64,000 nt of DNA, taken from contig JAXDDX010000144.1 in NCBI GenBank assembly GCA_034670405.1, positions 667,501-731,500 of the forward strand. Reading direction: 5' to 3'. How positions within the stretch are numbered: position 1 is the stretch's first letter; every line of letters begins with the position of its first letter. The notes beneath the pieces were generated by a model. It did no database searches and had not been told where the DNA came from. It saw nothing but the letters and a program-made list of their open reading frames with translations. Origin of the DNA: Hoplostethus atlanticus (lineage: Eukaryota > Chordata > Actinopteri > Trachichthyiformes > Trachichthyidae). This document shows positions 63,646 through 64,000 of this stretch, piece by piece. The position numbers were made by a program, and so were the translations under genes.

Positions 63646-64000
63646 TTAAGTGTTAATAAATAATGAGTCTGTAAAATGTAGGCTAATAAAATGTAGCCAA
63701 AATAACAAAGGCTTATGTAACTATGAAACAATGATAACGATTATCATCTGTGGTGTTTTACCACATGTTCTGTTCTTGTAATGTGAATTTCAGTAAACTA
63801 AAACCTGAACGGTGCGCTAATAAAAGTATACTGAATTATCACTTGAATGTACAGTATGCAGTAAATACTGATAAGTACGCACTTTGTAGTAGGTTAGAAA
63901 TTGATTTCAAAGACAGCTCACAGTGAGTCTCATTTCCAATGGTTGGGACATGAGATGAGATGAATGAATGAAATGAAAATTCTGTCATTATCTACTCACT
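63646..64000. other. upstream nav2 intron, window edge
   Basis: AT-rich. The last 30 bases (GAAAATTCTGTCATTATCTA) match the start of a very common fish repeat that the window cuts off. Confidence 0.4.

Overview
This window looks like ray-finned fish (teleost) genomic DNA. It is AT-rich, intron-split and full of (CA)n/(GT)n microsatellites. It carries mobile elements typical of fish: a Rex3/RTE-type LINE, an L2-type LINE, Rex1/CR1-like LINE scraps, Tc1/mariner and TTAA-flanked MITEs, a hAT element with a BED zinc finger, and tRNA-type SINEs. There is no bacterial signature, operon, CRISPR array or clear tRNA/rRNA gene.

The only host gene I can support is a neuron navigator gene, best matched to nav2, on the minus strand. 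I could place 28 coding exons from 62023 down to a stop codon at 19630. Exon phases agree at every junction, and the exons add up to 4356 nt (1451 codons plus stop). This is the C-terminal part of the protein: Ser-rich linkers, a coiled coil (exons 10-13), a second helical block (exons 17-18), the AAA-type NTPase (exons 20-26) and the short C-terminal tail. The 5' exons lie beyond 64000. A 9-nt microexon (39542-39550) and a 24-nt microexon (45256-45279) are included. One fish duplicate cannot be told from the other here.

Layout: 1-18900 has no recognisable gene and holds microsatellites, Tc1 remnants, a SINE, dispersed repeats and stretches that look like conserved non-coding DNA. In human, DBX1 lies on the 3' side of NAV2, so dbx1 regulatory DNA is a reasonable guess, but dbx1 itself is not in the window. 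18926-19629 is the probable nav2 3' UTR. 19630-62023 is nav2, whose introns have been heavily invaded. From left to right these insertions are: a near-complete RTE LINE with an 11-bp target duplication (21178-24305); a hAT element with 8-bp duplication (28082-29366); a Tc1 MITE (30197-30427); a TTAA-flanked composite with a nested MITE and a 175-bp tandem array (31303-33755); a TTAA MITE (34527-34698); Rex1/CR1-like LINE debris (about 35900-37545); a SINE with 15-16-bp duplication (40746-41147); a TTA-flanked MITE (44654-44875); a 3.2-kb palindromic element (46347-49550); and an L2 LINE (59117-60830). 62024-64000 is upstream intron with a decayed RTE fragment.

Most novel-looking points: the large palindromic element with an ORF mirrored in both arms and a second insertion in one arm; the composite TTAA element; the nav2 microexon; the Walker B Asp-to-Glu change and coding polyglycine tracts in nav2; and dinucleotide repeats filling or abutting several very short nav2 introns.
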